From NCBI GenBank assembly GCA_030753015.1, contig JASMDC010000039.1, positions 1-33,742 of the forward strand: a DNA stretch of 33,742 bases. Reading direction: 5' to 3'. Below are positions 7,755 to 17,431 of this stretch, one piece after another; position 1 is the stretch's first letter, and each line of letters starts with the position of its first letter. A program made the position numbers and the translations under genes. Under the pieces are notes generated by a model that searched no databases, had not been told where the DNA came from, and saw only the letters and a list, made by a program, of their open reading frames with translations. This DNA is from Candidatus Undinarchaeales archaeon (GTDB lineage Archaea > SpSt-1190 > JASMDC01).

Positions 7755-9818
7755 CTACACCCTCGGCTTGTTGCAGTGAGGGCATACTGCCAGGCTCGCA
7801 TGTATCTGTTGTCCACAGTGCGGGCAGGGGACGGTCGCAGCCACTACATCGGTAGGTGCGGGGCCGGACGGGATGAAATCCTGTGCGGTCCTGCGTGTGT
7901 AGCCGAACTGCTGCTGGCGATAGTACTGTCCCGACTGCCCCCACCCCGGTGCCTGAGCCCATTGCTGTTGTTGTTGGGGGTACTGGTATGCGTGAGGTGC
8001 CTGTGCTGCAGGAGCTTGCGCAGGTGGGGCGGGTACCTGAACGGGTTCTGGCGCTGTTCCGGGAGGCGCGACCGGAGGTTGTGCTGGAGCCTGCGCGGGA
8101 GCGGGCGCCTGATAGGAGGGTGCCCCGGGCTGCTGATAGGGTGAGGCCGCTGCGGGAGGAGTCATGGCACCACCCGAGGGCACTGCGAAAATCTGGTCAT
8201 CTGTGCGGCTCTTGGAGGCATCCACGGCGCTCTGGAGGTCCTTGGGGGACGGTTTCGCCGCGAGCTGGGGAGGCGTGATGGCGATAGGCGGTGCCTCGAC
8301 TCGGAATTCATTTCTCGTGTCGGCGAACGCCTCTTCCGGGAAGAACGTGTCCTCGGGCGGTGGCCCACCACGCCGCATGAAGATGACGAGTATACCCACG
8401 AGCAGGATGAGCCCTGCAGCTCCAGCGAGTATCATCGTGTCATCGACGGGGATGCCAAGGCCCGGGATCACGAATCCCGTCGGGGTAGGTTCGGGCGTCG
8501 GCTCCGGTGTCGCCTCGGGCGTCGGTTCCGACGTTGGTTCGGGTGTCGCCTCGGGAGTGGGCTCCGGCGTCGGCGCCAGTTCGGCGTCGGTCTTCCACGC
8601 ACCATTAACACATGCACCCCCTGTCGCGTTCCAACTGTCCGCGCCCTCGGTCCAGCAGCATCGGTCGTCATGCCAGCTCCCCTTCAGGCACTCGCATGCT
8701 TCCTGGGTAGCATTGGCCTTCGTGCAGCCGCTACAGTCGAACGTACACGTCCCACCACTGCAGGCCTGGCACTCGCCGCAGGCGTCCTCGGTCCATGAGC
8801 CGCCCTCGCACCGGCCAGCTGTCCCGCACCAGCCATCGTCCGGACCGCAGCATCGCTCCTCGGTCCACGCGCCGCCCTGGCAGGTAGTACAGAGGTGCTC
8901 GTCCGCTTGGGAGGTCCATGTCCCATCTGAGCAGTAACCCGTGGTCCCGCACCACGCCTCGTCGGGATCGTCACCACAGCACTGGCCCCCCTCCCACTTG
9001 AGGTCCTGGCAAGTGCAGCTCGTCTCATCGGTGTCAGGATCCGTGGCGACATCGTAGCAGGCGCCGTCGATGCAGCAGCCGGTCCGACACTGGTCGTTGG
9101 ATGTGCATGGCCCGCAGTCACTACCGGCCTGGACAGGCTCCCAAGTCGAACAGGTCCACCCTGCGCACGCGTCGTACCCGCTCTTCCCGGGGAAGTCCTG
9201 GGATGTGCAGTTCCAGATCTCGCACAGGCCGTCGCCCCAGGTCGCGCACTCCCAGGTCGCGCAGCTCTCGTAACTGGTGAGGACGGTCACGCACTCCCAG
9301 TCCGTGCACACGCCCTTGGCCGATGCACGGCAAACGAACGACTTGCACCCCTCTCGCCCGCTCACTAGCGGAGGGATGGCGTTCTCTGTGCAGTCCCACA
9401 AACCGCACACGTCCTTTGTTGTGTCCGTGCACGCGTACCGTGTGCAGCTCTCCCGGTCGTTACCGGCAGGAATATCGATCGAGCTGCAGTCCCAAGAGAT
9501 GCACAGTCCACGGTCCCATGCGGTGCATATGTTCTCGTCACAGCTCTGGTCGCTGATCACGGGATCTGTGGCGTTGCAGCTCCAACTCGAACACTGGCCG
9601 CCCTTGAAGTCGTTACAATTCCATACATCGCATGTCTCCTTCCCGCTACCTAATGGAGGGAGCATGATGTCGGAGCAGTCCCAATGAGCGCAGGTCTCCG
9701 ACGAGCACGGGAGCACGCCAGAGAGAGGGCCGACGGGCAGGTCGTTGTCACCGAACTTTGCCAATCCGAACACGAGGACGACGATGCCCAGGACGGCCAA
9801 GAATCGTGCTCCTCTCAC
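7755..9818 (-). CDS. Cys-rich transmembrane protein with C-x2-W-x-C repeats and a cytoplasmic zinc ribbon
   Basis: 687 residues from GTG 9818; a stop lies four codons upstream in frame. A hydrophobic N-terminus (FLAVLGIVVLVFGLA) is a signal peptide or anchor. Residues about 30-250 carry roughly 11 motifs C-x2-[W/Y/F]-x-C (CAHWDC, CDVWNC, CSSWSC, CISWDC, CGLWDC, CTDWEC, CATWEC, CEIWNC, CAGWTC). Residues 250-400 have a second pattern with CCG, WCGT and GGSWTE units. A PTPEPTPE stalk (about 408-445) leads to a membrane segment (about 460-480) ending FMRRGG. A long Pro/Gln/Ala-rich tail follows, then a terminal double CPHC zinc ribbon at about 667-685. The positive-inside rule puts the zinc ribbon in the cytoplasm. 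This resembles a receptor or adhesin with an internal partner-binding module. No known family recognised. Confidence 0.85.
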   Translation of the reverse strand: MRGARFLAVLGIVVLVFGLAKFGDNDLPVGPLSGVLPCSSETCAHWDCSDIMLPPLGSGKETCDVWNCNDFKGGQCSSWSCNATDPVISDQSCDENICTAWDRGLCISWDCSSIDIPAGNDRESCTRYACTDTTKDVCGLWDCTENAIPPLVSGREGCKSFVCRASAKGVCTDWECVTVLTSYESCATWECATWGDGLCEIWNCTSQDFPGKSGYDACAGWTCSTWEPVQAGSDCGPCTSNDQCRTGCCIDGACYDVATDPDTDETSCTCQDLKWEGGQCCGDDPDEAWCGTTGYCSDGTWTSQADEHLCTTCQGGAWTEERCCGPDDGWCGTAGRCEGGSWTEDACGECQACSGGTCTFDCSGCTKANATQEACECLKGSWHDDRCCWTEGADSWNATGGACVNGAWKTDAELAPTPEPTPEATPEPTSEPTPEATPEPTPEPTPTGFVIPGLGIPVDDTMILAGAAGLILLVGILVIFMRRGGPPPEDTFFPEEAFADTRNEFRVEAPPIAITPPQLAAKPSPKDLQSAVDASKSRTDDQIFAVPSGGAMTPPAAASPYQQPGAPSYQAPAPAQAPAQPPVAPPGTAPEPVQVPAPPAQAPAAQAPHAYQYPQQQQQWAQAPGWGQSGQYYRQQQFGYTRRTAQDFIPSGPAPTDVVAATVPCPHCGQQIHASLAVCPHCNKPRV

Positions 9819-9840
9819 AAGTGATTGTTAGACGCAGATC

Positions 9841-9850
9841 GTTTATATAG
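9841..9850. promoter_or_regulatory. Shared bidirectional TATA box
   Basis: GTTTATATAG reads as a TATA box on both strands. For the minus gene it is centred about 27 bases before GTG 9818, so that transcript is expected to be leaderless. For the plus gene it lies about 46 bases before ATG 9892. A second AT element (AAATTTAAAG, 9876-9885) is too close to ATG 9892 to be its TATA box. Confidence 0.65.
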
Positions 9851-9891
9851 GTACGGCCGGCCCGGCTGGTTAGCAAATTTAAAGATTCACG

Positions 9892-10692
9892 ATGCCATAT
9901 CAGTCGATGGAGGAAGAGCGATCCTGGACCTGGCGCGATCTCGAAGCGTTGATACTCGTCCTGGTGTTCACCGTACTGGTCTACCTCCTTTCCATGCATG
10001 TGCACACGGCGCTGGCCCTCTCAGCCATTTCCCATCTTTACATAATCACCGCAGCCATGCTCTACTTCTTCGCTCATCGGAACCCTTCAGTTGGCGAGAC
10101 CTACGAGTCGTTCTTCCTCCTCTTCATCATAGAGGGACTGACGGGTGTCGCCCTGGTCGCTCTCGTGCTGTCCGGGCTCTACGGCGCGAGGTACGTGGTG
10201 ATCTACGCCGTCCAGCTCGGCCTAATCCTTGCAGCATGCAGAGCATGGGACGACTTGGGCTCGCTGCGGCTCAGGTGGCCGCGGACGCTATCCTCGCTTG
10301 TCCTTGCGGTGGTCGGAGGTCTCCTGTTCGGTTCATTCATGGTAAGTGCTGGTGAGGGTATCATGGAGGACCACCTGAGCGCCCCCCTCTGGGGCCTGCT
10401 CCAGGCCATCGTGCTCGCACCGCTAACGGAGGAGCTCCTCTTCCGTGGCCTGATGTACACCAAGGTGCGACGTGAGTTCCCTATCATTGCGGCCTACGCG
10501 GTCTCGGGCGTCTTTGCGATCGTCCATCTCAAGCGTCGGCTCTCCGTCCCTGCCCTCTTTGGTATCTTCGCCTACGGTCTCGTGGCTACCATGGCCATGG
10601 ACGACGCCGACTCCATCCTCCCGCCTGTCATCATGCATGCAACGGCCAATGCGGTCATCTATTCAGGGCTCATCGGTCTCGCGCTCGCCTGA
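9892..10692 (+). CDS. CPBP-family intramembrane metalloprotease
   Basis: 266 residues with about seven or eight hydrophobic helices. The C-terminal half has the CPBP/Abi (CAAX protease-like) motifs: EELLFRG at about 181-187 (the Glu pair and Arg), a His in FAIVHL, and a late HATAN motif. These Glu and His residues form the metal site in the family (known from Rce1-type proteases). Substrate unknown; family members cleave prenylated proteins, act in bacteriocin immunity, or have no assigned role. It is divergent from the Cys-rich membrane protein, sharing one TATA-like element, and lies 65 bases upstream of uvrA on the same strand. A link to either neighbour is speculative. Confidence 0.9.
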   Translation: MPYQSMEEERSWTWRDLEALILVLVFTVLVYLLSMHVHTALALSAISHLYIITAAMLYFFAHRNPSVGETYESFFLLFIIEGLTGVALVALVLSGLYGARYVVIYAVQLGLILAACRAWDDLGSLRLRWPRTLSSLVLAVVGGLLFGSFMVSAGEGIMEDHLSAPLWGLLQAIVLAPLTEELLFRGLMYTKVRREFPIIAAYAVSGVFAIVHLKRRLSVPALFGIFAYGLVATMAMDDADSILPPVIMHATANAVIYSGLIGLALA

Positions 10693-10757
10693 GCCCAAGG
10701 ATACCGGCCCGCCGCCCCCCCACAAGCTTTTTGAACCTGACCCTCCGAGCGTGGTCT

Positions 10758-13574
10758 GTGGAGGAACAGATTGTCATCCGAGGTGCTCGGGAGCACAACC
10801 TCGGGAACATCGATGTCACCTTACCACGCAACAAGCTCATCGTAGTCACGGGCCTCTCTGGCTCGGGCAAATCGACCCTGGCCTTCGACACCCTCTACGC
10901 TGAGGGTCAGCGACGGTACGTTGAGTCGCTCTCGGCATACGCCCGTCAGTTCCTCGGGTTGATGAGCAAACCGGACGTGGACTCGATCGACGGCCTCTCC
11001 CCCGCCATCTCCATCGAGCAGAAGACGGTCTCCCGCAACCCGCGAAGTACCGTGGGCACCATCACCGAGATCTACGACCACCTGCGTCTGCTGTTCGCCC
11101 GCATCGGTATCCCCCACTGCCCATCCTGCGGTGAGCCGATCCACCCGCAGACGCCCGAGATGATCGTCGACAGGCTTCTGCAGCACCCCGGTAAGGTGCT
11201 GGTCATGGCACCGGTCGTTCGTGGACGCAAGGGTACTTATGAACAGCTGTTCGAGGACCTGCGGCAGCGAGGGTTCGTTCGAGTCAAAGTGGACGGCGAG
11301 ACGTACCCCCTCGACGACGTGCCCGCCCTGGAGCGCTATGTCATCCACCACATCGCTGTGATCGTGGACAGGCTGACGGTACCGAAGAAGAAGGCCGAGC
11401 AGGATGCGATGCGTGCACGGCTCCAGGAAGCGGTGGAAACGGCGCTCTCCCTCGTGAAGGACGCCGTCATTGTCGAGTTCGACGGAGAAGAGCACATCCT
11501 CTCGATCCGAATGGCGTGCCCCAAGTGTGACGTGAGCATCGGGGAGCTCCAGCCGCGGATGTTCAGTTTCAACAATCCTTACGGTGCCTGCCCTGAGTGT
11601 CACGGTCTCGGAATCCGCACGGAGTTAGATCCCGAACTCGTCGTGCCCGACCCCACCCTCACCCTGGAAGAGGGGGCGATCAAGCCCTGGACGACACAGT
11701 ACTGGCGGATACAGTACCTCCGCGGTGTTGCCCGCCACTTCGACATCCCGATGGACACCCCATTCAATGAGCTTTCCGAGGAACATCGACACATCATCCT
11801 CCATGGGTCCCACGAGCGGATCCGGTTCGAGATGACCAGCAGGCGCGGGGACTCAGAGTACAAATTCGCTGGCAAGTATACAGGGATCGTTCCCGACCTC
11901 ATCCGCCTCCACAGGGAGACGAAGTCCGAGCGACGGCGACGTGACATCGAGCGTTTCATGACCCAGCTCCCTTGCCAGAACTGCAAGGGCAAGCGTCTGC
12001 GCCCAGAGGTCATCGCCGTCACCGTCGGTGATCTCAACATCGACGAGGTGACCTCGCTCTCCATCGCACGATGTCAGCAGTTCTTCAAGGAGCTGAAGCT
12101 CAATAAGACCCACCGGCTCATCGCAAAGCAAGTGCTCAAAGAGATCGACAAACGCCTCGATTTCCTCATGAACGTCGGCCTCGAGTACCTTAGCCTCTCG
12201 CGATCGGCGGCCACACTCTCGGCGGGTGAGACTCAGCGCATCAGGTTGGCCACCCAGATAGGTGCGAACCTGGTCGGAGTTATGTACATCCTCGACGAGC
12301 CGAGCATCGGGCTCCACCAGCGCGACAACCGACGGCTCATCGATACGCTGCTCAAGCTGCGGGATCTGGGGAACACCCTCATCGTCGTGGAACATGACGA
12401 GGAGACCATCAGGACAGCTGACCACATCGTGGACATCGGCCCAGGTGCCGGCATCCACGGAGGGCACATCGTCGCCCAGGGCACCGTCACGGACATCAAG
12501 GGATGCGAGGATTCGATCACCGGGAAGTACCTTTCCGGCAAGAAGACCATCCCGATACCAGAGCAGCGTCGCGAGCCGTCAGGCGGGCTCACCGTGGTCG
12601 GAGCACGGGAGAACAACCTCAAGCACATCGACGTGCGCATCCCTCTGGGGGTGCTATGCCTTGTAACGGGCGTGTCGGGCTCGGGGAAGTCCACTCTCGT
12701 CAACCTCACGCTCAAGCGGGCGCTCAAGCAGCGCTTCTACCGCTCATCCGATAGGGCAGGAGCCCACGACCGCATTGATGGGATCGACCAGCTCGACAAG
12801 GTCATCGCCATCGACCAGAGCCCCATCGGCCGCACCCCGCGATCCAATCCCGCTACATACACTGGGCTGTTCACCCCCATCCGCGAACTCTTCGCCACCA
12901 CTTCAGAGGCAAAGGTGCGCGGGTACAAGCCGGGGCGGTTCTCCTTCAACGTCAAGGCCGGCCAGTGTCATGCCTGTGTGGGTGCGGGGCTCATCTGCAT
13001 CGAGATGAACTTTCTGCCGGACATCTACATCCCTTGCGAAGAGTGCAAGGGAACGCGTTACAACCGCGAGACGCTGCAGGTCACCTACAAGGAGAAGAGC
13101 ATCGCTGATGTGTTGGACATGACCGTTGAGGAGGCATTGCGTTTCTTCGAGAACATCCCTAAGATCCGACGCAGGCTCCAGACCATCATGGACGTGGGCC
13201 TGGGCTATATCAAGCTCGGACAGTCAGCGACGACGCTCTCGGGCGGTGAGGCGCAGCGCGTGAAGCTCTCCTCCGAGCTGTCAAAGCGCGGAACTGGTCG
13301 TACGCTTTACATCCTCGACGAGCCCACAACAGGCCTCCACTTCGACGATGTGAAGAAGCTCCTGAAGGTGCTCGACCGCCTCGTTGAGAAGGGGAACTCG
13401 ATTGTTGTCATCGAGCATAACCTGGACGTCATCAAGTGCGCGGACCGCATTATCGACCTGGGGCCCGAGGGCGGTGAGGCTGGCGGGACCGTTATAGCTG
13501 AGGGTACACCCGAACAGGTGGCCCGCAGCAGGAAGAGCTACACCGGCAAGTTCCTGCGAGGGATGCTCGGGTGA
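10758..13574 (+). CDS. uvrA: UvrABC excinuclease subunit A
   Basis: About 938 residues, full length. It is the DNA-damage sensor ATPase that loads UvrB. I prefer GTG 10758 ([15 protein letters not shown], the usual UvrA N-terminus) over an in-frame TTG at 10731. Visible: first Walker [21 protein letters not shown]; zinc module [26 protein letters not shown]; signature [16 protein letters not shown] followed by [15 protein letters not shown]; second Walker [12 protein letters not shown]; the C-terminal zinc finger [27 protein letters not shown]; signature [16 protein letters not shown] and a second [10 protein letters not shown]. All catalytic elements are present. The gene ends in a 4-base GTGA overlap with uvrC, so the two are translationally coupled. 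No clear TATA box stands in front. Confidence 0.97.
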   Translation: MEEQIVIRGAREHNLGNIDVTLPRNKLIVVTGLSGSGKSTLAFDTLYAEGQRRYVESLSAYARQFLGLMSKPDVDSIDGLSPAISIEQKTVSRNPRSTVGTITEIYDHLRLLFARIGIPHCPSCGEPIHPQTPEMIVDRLLQHPGKVLVMAPVVRGRKGTYEQLFEDLRQRGFVRVKVDGETYPLDDVPALERYVIHHIAVIVDRLTVPKKKAEQDAMRARLQEAVETALSLVKDAVIVEFDGEEHILSIRMACPKCDVSIGELQPRMFSFNNPYGACPECHGLGIRTELDPELVVPDPTLTLEEGAIKPWTTQYWRIQYLRGVARHFDIPMDTPFNELSEEHRHIILHGSHERIRFEMTSRRGDSEYKFAGKYTGIVPDLIRLHRETKSERRRRDIERFMTQLPCQNCKGKRLRPEVIAVTVGDLNIDEVTSLSIARCQQFFKELKLNKTHRLIAKQVLKEIDKRLDFLMNVGLEYLSLSRSAATLSAGETQRIRLATQIGANLVGVMYILDEPSIGLHQRDNRRLIDTLLKLRDLGNTLIVVEHDEETIRTADHIVDIGPGAGIHGGHIVAQGTVTDIKGCEDSITGKYLSGKKTIPIPEQRREPSGGLTVVGARENNLKHIDVRIPLGVLCLVTGVSGSGKSTLVNLTLKRALKQRFYRSSDRAGAHDRIDGIDQLDKVIAIDQSPIGRTPRSNPATYTGLFTPIRELFATTSEAKVRGYKPGRFSFNVKAGQCHACVGAGLICIEMNFLPDIYIPCEECKGTRYNRETLQVTYKEKSIADVLDMTVEEALRFFENIPKIRRRLQTIMDVGLGYIKLGQSATTLSGGEAQRVKLSSELSKRGTGRTLYILDEPTTGLHFDDVKKLLKVLDRLVEKGNSIVVIEHNLDVIKCADRIIDLGPEGGEAGGTVIAEGTPEQVARSRKSYTGKFLRGMLG

Positions 13575-15334
13575 GGCCACCGGCGGTCGACGACCTTCCT
13601 CACCGACCAGGCGTGTACCTCTTCAAGAACGCCTCGGGCGACGTCATATACATCGGAAAGGCAAAGGATCTGCGCAAACGTGTGAGCTCATACTTCCAAA
13701 AGACCACGCTCCCCGAGCGGACACGGCAGCTCGTGGCCGAGGTCCGTGACGTGGAGGTTACTATCACAACATCTGAACTTGAGGCGCTGGTGCTGGAGGC
13801 TGAGCTCGTCCGCAAGCGCCGACCGAGGTATAATGCCGACCTGGCCATGGCGCAGCGCTACGCGTACATCCGCATCACGCGGGAGGAGTGGCCACGTGTA
13901 GTGAGGGCGTGGAAGGTGGAGAAGGGGGCTGGCGAGCACTACGGCCCCTACCCATCCGGCGCTAGCCGCAACCAGGTCCTGCGTATGTCCCGCAGGCTGT
14001 TCGGGCTGCGTTCCTGTAAGCGAATGCCGAACAAAGCCTGCCTGTACCTCCGCCTCGGTATGTGCTGTGCACCCTGCGAGGAACACGTTACCCGCCGTGA
14101 CTACCTCCATCGTGTGAGCAAGGCCCGTCGACTCCTGAAGGGTGATGTCGATGGTCTCGCCCGCCAGTTGGAGCGGGAGATGAAGACATGTGTCAAGGAA
14201 ATGCAGTACGAGCGGGCCGCCGAGTGCCGGGACAGGCTGCAAGCGCTGGAGCACATGGCACAATATCGGAAGGTCGCGGCCAGGACGGCCCAGGACGTGG
14301 ACATCGTCGCGTTCGAGGTCTCCAAGGGTGTCTGTCGCGTGCTGATCATCGAACTGCGTCGGGGATTGGTGATGGACCGCCACAGGTTGGAGACGGAAGG
14401 TCTCGATACGGAGGGGCTCGTCTCACTCCTATGCCAACATTACACCCGCACCCCCGTACCCGACAAAGTCGTACTTTCCAGAACCCTCCCGAATCCCGGT
14501 CTTCTCCAGGACTACCTCGATAGGAAGCGTCCAGGGGCAGAGGTCGTGACGTCCGCCGAGGAGGATCAAGAGCTCACCGAACTTGCCCGCATGGCAGTGC
14601 GCAGCCTGACCGTCCGTGGTGCAGAGGCCGAGGAGACCGCCGTCATGAAGGACGTGAAGAGCGTACTGGGCCTCAGACGGCTTCCGCGTACCGCGGCGTG
14701 CGTCGATATATCCACGCACCACGGAACTGCCCCAGTGGGTTCGTGGGTGGTGTTCCGCGAGGGACGCCCCGCGAAGGACCTCTACCGGCGGTTCGCTATC
14801 CGAAAGGCCAGCGGCACGGATGATCCCGCCATGGTGGCCGAGGTCGTGCAGCGTCGGTTCACTGGATCGCTCGCTAGCGAAGAGCCGCCCGACCTCCTGC
14901 TCATCGATGGGGGTTCCACCCAGCTGGGCGCGGCCCGGCGTGTCCTAGATCGGCTTGGTCTCTCTCGGACGATCGACCTCGCCTCTCTGGCCAAGGAGGA
15001 GGAGCGCGTCCACCGTCCGCGGCGGGATCCGATGATCCTTGACCCCGGGACACCGGCGTTCAGGTTCTGCACATCGTTACGGGACGAGGCCCATCGGTTC
15101 GCCGTGGACTATCACCGGAATAAACGGTCGAAGAGCCTCGCCAGCAGTGTGCTTGACAGGATCAACGGTATCGGCAAGAAGCGAAAACAAGCGCTGTTGC
15201 AGGCGTTCGGCTCCCCAGCAGGTGTACTGGCCGCTGACGAGGCGGAGGTCGCCAGTGTTGTGGGGAAGGGCATGTCGCGTCGGGTCAGGCAGTACCTTCT
15301 GGACCGGGAGGACGATCGGGCGAGCCGGGAGTGA
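13571..15334 (+). CDS. uvrC: UvrABC excinuclease subunit C
   Basis: 587 residues. It is the nuclease that makes both incisions around the lesion. An N-terminal GIY-YIG domain ([20 protein letters not shown]) carries out the 3' cut. A UVR motif ([18 protein letters not shown], about 210-225) contacts UvrB. An RNase H-like domain ([18 protein letters not shown], then [10 protein letters not shown]) makes the 5' cut. A C-terminal helix-hairpin-helix pair ([18 protein letters not shown] and [15 protein letters not shown]) binds DNA. The first Asp of the nuclease site (CVDIS) and the DGG Asp are both visible. GTG 13571 overlaps the uvrA stop by 4 bases. Confidence 0.97.
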   Translation: MRPPAVDDLPHRPGVYLFKNASGDVIYIGKAKDLRKRVSSYFQKTTLPERTRQLVAEVRDVEVTITTSELEALVLEAELVRKRRPRYNADLAMAQRYAYIRITREEWPRVVRAWKVEKGAGEHYGPYPSGASRNQVLRMSRRLFGLRSCKRMPNKACLYLRLGMCCAPCEEHVTRRDYLHRVSKARRLLKGDVDGLARQLEREMKTCVKEMQYERAAECRDRLQALEHMAQYRKVAARTAQDVDIVAFEVSKGVCRVLIIELRRGLVMDRHRLETEGLDTEGLVSLLCQHYTRTPVPDKVVLSRTLPNPGLLQDYLDRKRPGAEVVTSAEEDQELTELARMAVRSLTVRGAEAEETAVMKDVKSVLGLRRLPRTAACVDISTHHGTAPVGSWVVFREGRPAKDLYRRFAIRKASGTDDPAMVAEVVQRRFTGSLASEEPPDLLLIDGGSTQLGAARRVLDRLGLSRTIDLASLAKEEERVHRPRRDPMILDPGTPAFRFCTSLRDEAHRFAVDYHRNKRSKSLASSVLDRINGIGKKRKQALLQAFGSPAGVLAADEAEVASVVGKGMSRRVRQYLLDREDDRASRE

Positions 15335-15348
15335 TCCCGCCTGCATGG

Positions 15349-15939
15349 TCAGTACGAACCGCTGAAGTAGAGCGCAATGGCCACTGATGCTACGATGGCC
15401 AAGACAACGCTGGTCATCACCCACCACCGGACCCAGCGGTCCATTTCGAATCCGATCTCCACTCCACGCTCCCGGAGAAGGTCCTCGATCCGCCTGAGGT
15501 CCGTTGCCAATCCACCGATGCGATGCGTTCGGCCGTAGGTGTCCTTGAGCTCGAGCGCCAGATAGGCACGGTCTCGTTGCCCGCGTTTAGAAGCGAGCGT
15601 GAAATTCGCTTGATCGATCTCACGCACGTCCAGGTTGAGAGGTAGGTCCTCGTCGAACACGACACCCGGGACGACGAGCGAGTTACCATGGAATCTTATC
15701 GGTTCCGGTTCGGGATGCTCGATCCGTGCGAAGTACAACCGGGCAGCCACCCAGGAAAAGAGCGCGAACGCGACCAGCCAGCCTTCGCCAATCCAAGTAT
15801 CATGGAAACTGTACTGCAGGAGCGCGAAAGGGACGACCGTCGACAACGAGAGCATACGTGATCGTGCTGATAGACGGAGCCCGGGTGTGAAGAGAGGCAC
15901 CAGGGCAAGTTCGCCTTTAGTTCCGCCTTCACCCTCCAT
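15349..15939 (-). CDS. Small membrane protein of unknown function
   Basis: About 196 residues from ATG 15939; GTG 15945 two codons upstream is equally possible. Two hydrophobic segments near residues 30-70 (STVVPFALLQYSF; WLVAFALFSWVAARLYFA) are followed by a charged, beta-like domain of about 90 residues (FHGNSLVVPGVVFDEDLPLNLDVREI in outline). The last segment is a C-terminal membrane helix (WVMTSVVLAIVASVAIALYF). The middle domain vaguely resembles a PH-like membrane domain, but I do not claim it. It starts about 10-15 bases after the malic enzyme stop, so the two are probably co-transcribed. No family recognised. Confidence 0.75.
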   Translation of the reverse strand: MEGEGGTKGELALVPLFTPGLRLSARSRMLSLSTVVPFALLQYSFHDTWIGEGWLVAFALFSWVAARLYFARIEHPEPEPIRFHGNSLVVPGVVFDEDLPLNLDVREIDQANFTLASKRGQRDRAYLALELKDTYGRTHRIGGLATDLRRIEDLLRERGVEIGFEMDRWVRWWVMTSVVLAIVASVAIALYFSGSY

Positions 15940-15954
15940 GAGCACACCAGGACA

Positions 15955-17319
15955 CTACTCGTCCGGCGGTGGGGGCGGGATGAATCCCTCCTTCATAAGG
16001 AGAGCCGTTTGTTCCCGTGCCCGGCGGATGATGGACTCGGCATGCTCGTACAGTTCCTGGCGGGACACCTTATTTCGGGCGATCCCCTGCTCCATGGCCT
16101 TCATACCGACAGCGAGCGCCTCCCGAGGGAAGACCTCCCAGTCGGTCATATCGGGCACGATATGGTCATTGCTCAGGCCCCGGTCCTCGGCCGTCTTGGC
16201 GATTTCCAGAGCGGCAGCGATGCACATCTCGTCGGTGATGGTCGTCGCCCGCACATCCAGGGTACCACGGAATATGCCAGGGAAGCCCAGAGAGTTGTTG
16301 GCCTGGTTGGGGAAATCCGAGCGTCCGGTAGCGACGATGACCGCTCCTGCCTCCTTGGCCTCCCAAGGCCAGATCTCCGGGATCGGATTGGCGCACGTGA
16401 ATACCACAGCATCCTCGTTCATGGCCGCGATCATCTCCTTCTTGATGATGCCGGGACCGGGCCGCGAGCTGGCGACCAGTACGTCGGTGTCGCGGATGCA
16501 CTCGGCCATGTCACCTGTACGCCCTCCGCTGTTTGAGTTAAGGCACATGTCCCACTTGCCCTCGTACTCGGTGCCCTCGAACTCCGTCCGTCCGGGGTGT
16601 AGGACGCCCTTTGAGTCGCACATTATGATGTTCCGCTTGGTGATACCGGCTGCCACCAGCATCCGTGAGATGGCGATATTGGCCGCGCCCGCACCCACCA
16701 TAGAGACTACAGTGTCCTCCATCTTTCTGCCCGTTAGCTTGAGTGCATTGATGACACCGGCGACGACGATGGTGGCCGTACCCTGCTGGTCGTCGTGCCA
16801 GATGGGGATCTCGGCCTCCTCCCGCAAGCGGTCGAGGATGTAGAAGCACTTGGGATTGGCGATGTCCTCCAGGTTGATCCCGCCGAACGATGGCTGAATG
16901 AGCTTGACCGTCTCGATGATCGCATCGGGATCCTTGGTGTCCAGGCAGATGGGTACCGCATCCACCCCTCCGAGGTATTTGAAGATGAGCGCCTTCCCCT
17001 CCATGACGGGCATGGCCGCCTCCGGTCCGATGTCGCCGAGACCGAGCACTCTAGTGCCGTCGGAGACAATAGCTATGGTGTTCCAGCGGTTGGTAAGCTC
17101 GTAGGAGAGGAGCGGATCCTCCTTGATCTGGAGGCAAGGTTCCGCGACACCCGGCGTGTACCAGATCCCGAAGTCGTTCAGGTCGCGGATGACGCACTTG
17201 GGCGTCATCTCAATCTTGCCTCGGTAGAACGGATGGTAGCGCTTGGCGTCCTGTGCCGGTTTGTAGGCCTTGGCCAGAAGCTCTTCCTTGGTCACCTTCT
17301 TCGTCCCGTCGCCTGCCAT
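15955..17319 (-). CDS. Malic enzyme (oxaloacetate-decarboxylating malate dehydrogenase)
   Basis: 454 residues. It catalyses L-malate + NAD(P)+ to pyruvate + CO2 + NAD(P)H in the cytosol. Visible: WYTPGVAEPCLQI near residue 52; SDGTRVLGLGDIGPEAAMPVMEGKA (in outline), holding the substrate-binding residues; the metal-binding motif with GINLEDIANPKCF; IPIWHDDQQGTA; a Rossmann motif VSMVGAGAANIAI; and FTCANPIPEI with SLGFPGIFRG. This is the short bacterial/archaeal type. Coenzyme preference cannot be read with certainty. ATG 17319 has GAGGGGAG a few bases upstream. A CATTTAAG box (minus strand, 17349-17356) is the likely TATA. The gene is divergent from the class I aminotransferase and followed directly by a small membrane protein. 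Confidence 0.95.
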   Translation of the reverse strand: MAGDGTKKVTKEELLAKAYKPAQDAKRYHPFYRGKIEMTPKCVIRDLNDFGIWYTPGVAEPCLQIKEDPLLSYELTNRWNTIAIVSDGTRVLGLGDIGPEAAMPVMEGKALIFKYLGGVDAVPICLDTKDPDAIIETVKLIQPSFGGINLEDIANPKCFYILDRLREEAEIPIWHDDQQGTATIVVAGVINALKLTGRKMEDTVVSMVGAGAANIAISRMLVAAGITKRNIIMCDSKGVLHPGRTEFEGTEYEGKWDMCLNSNSGGRTGDMAECIRDTDVLVASSRPGPGIIKKEMIAAMNEDAVVFTCANPIPEIWPWEAKEAGAVIVATGRSDFPNQANNSLGFPGIFRGTLDVRATTITDEMCIAAALEIAKTAEDRGLSNDHIVPDMTDWEVFPREALAVGMKAMEQGIARNKVSRQELYEHAESIIRRAREQTALLMKEGFIPPPPPDE

Positions 17320-17390
17320 GATGCTCCCCTCAGATTACATTCCGCACCCTTAAATGTCTGCCCTAGGGGTGCGTCGCCCCCGGGCCAATC

Positions 17391-17398
17391 TTTTTAAG
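17391..17398 (+). promoter_or_regulatory. TATA box and ribosome site for the class I aminotransferase
   Basis: TTTTTAAG is centred about 37 bases before ATG 17432, putting the expected transcript start near 17421. AAAGGGA at about 17418-17424 could serve as a ribosome site. Because the TATA box lies inside the longer open frame that begins at 17354, the true start must be 17432. Confidence 0.65.
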
Positions 17399-17431
17399 TA
17401 TCCTCGGACCGTGCTCGAAAGGGACAGTACG

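Noticed and set aside
6941..7816. 291-codon minus-strand frame opposite uvrB
   Set aside because: Mirror frame of a clear UvrB sequence, with no recognisable domain.
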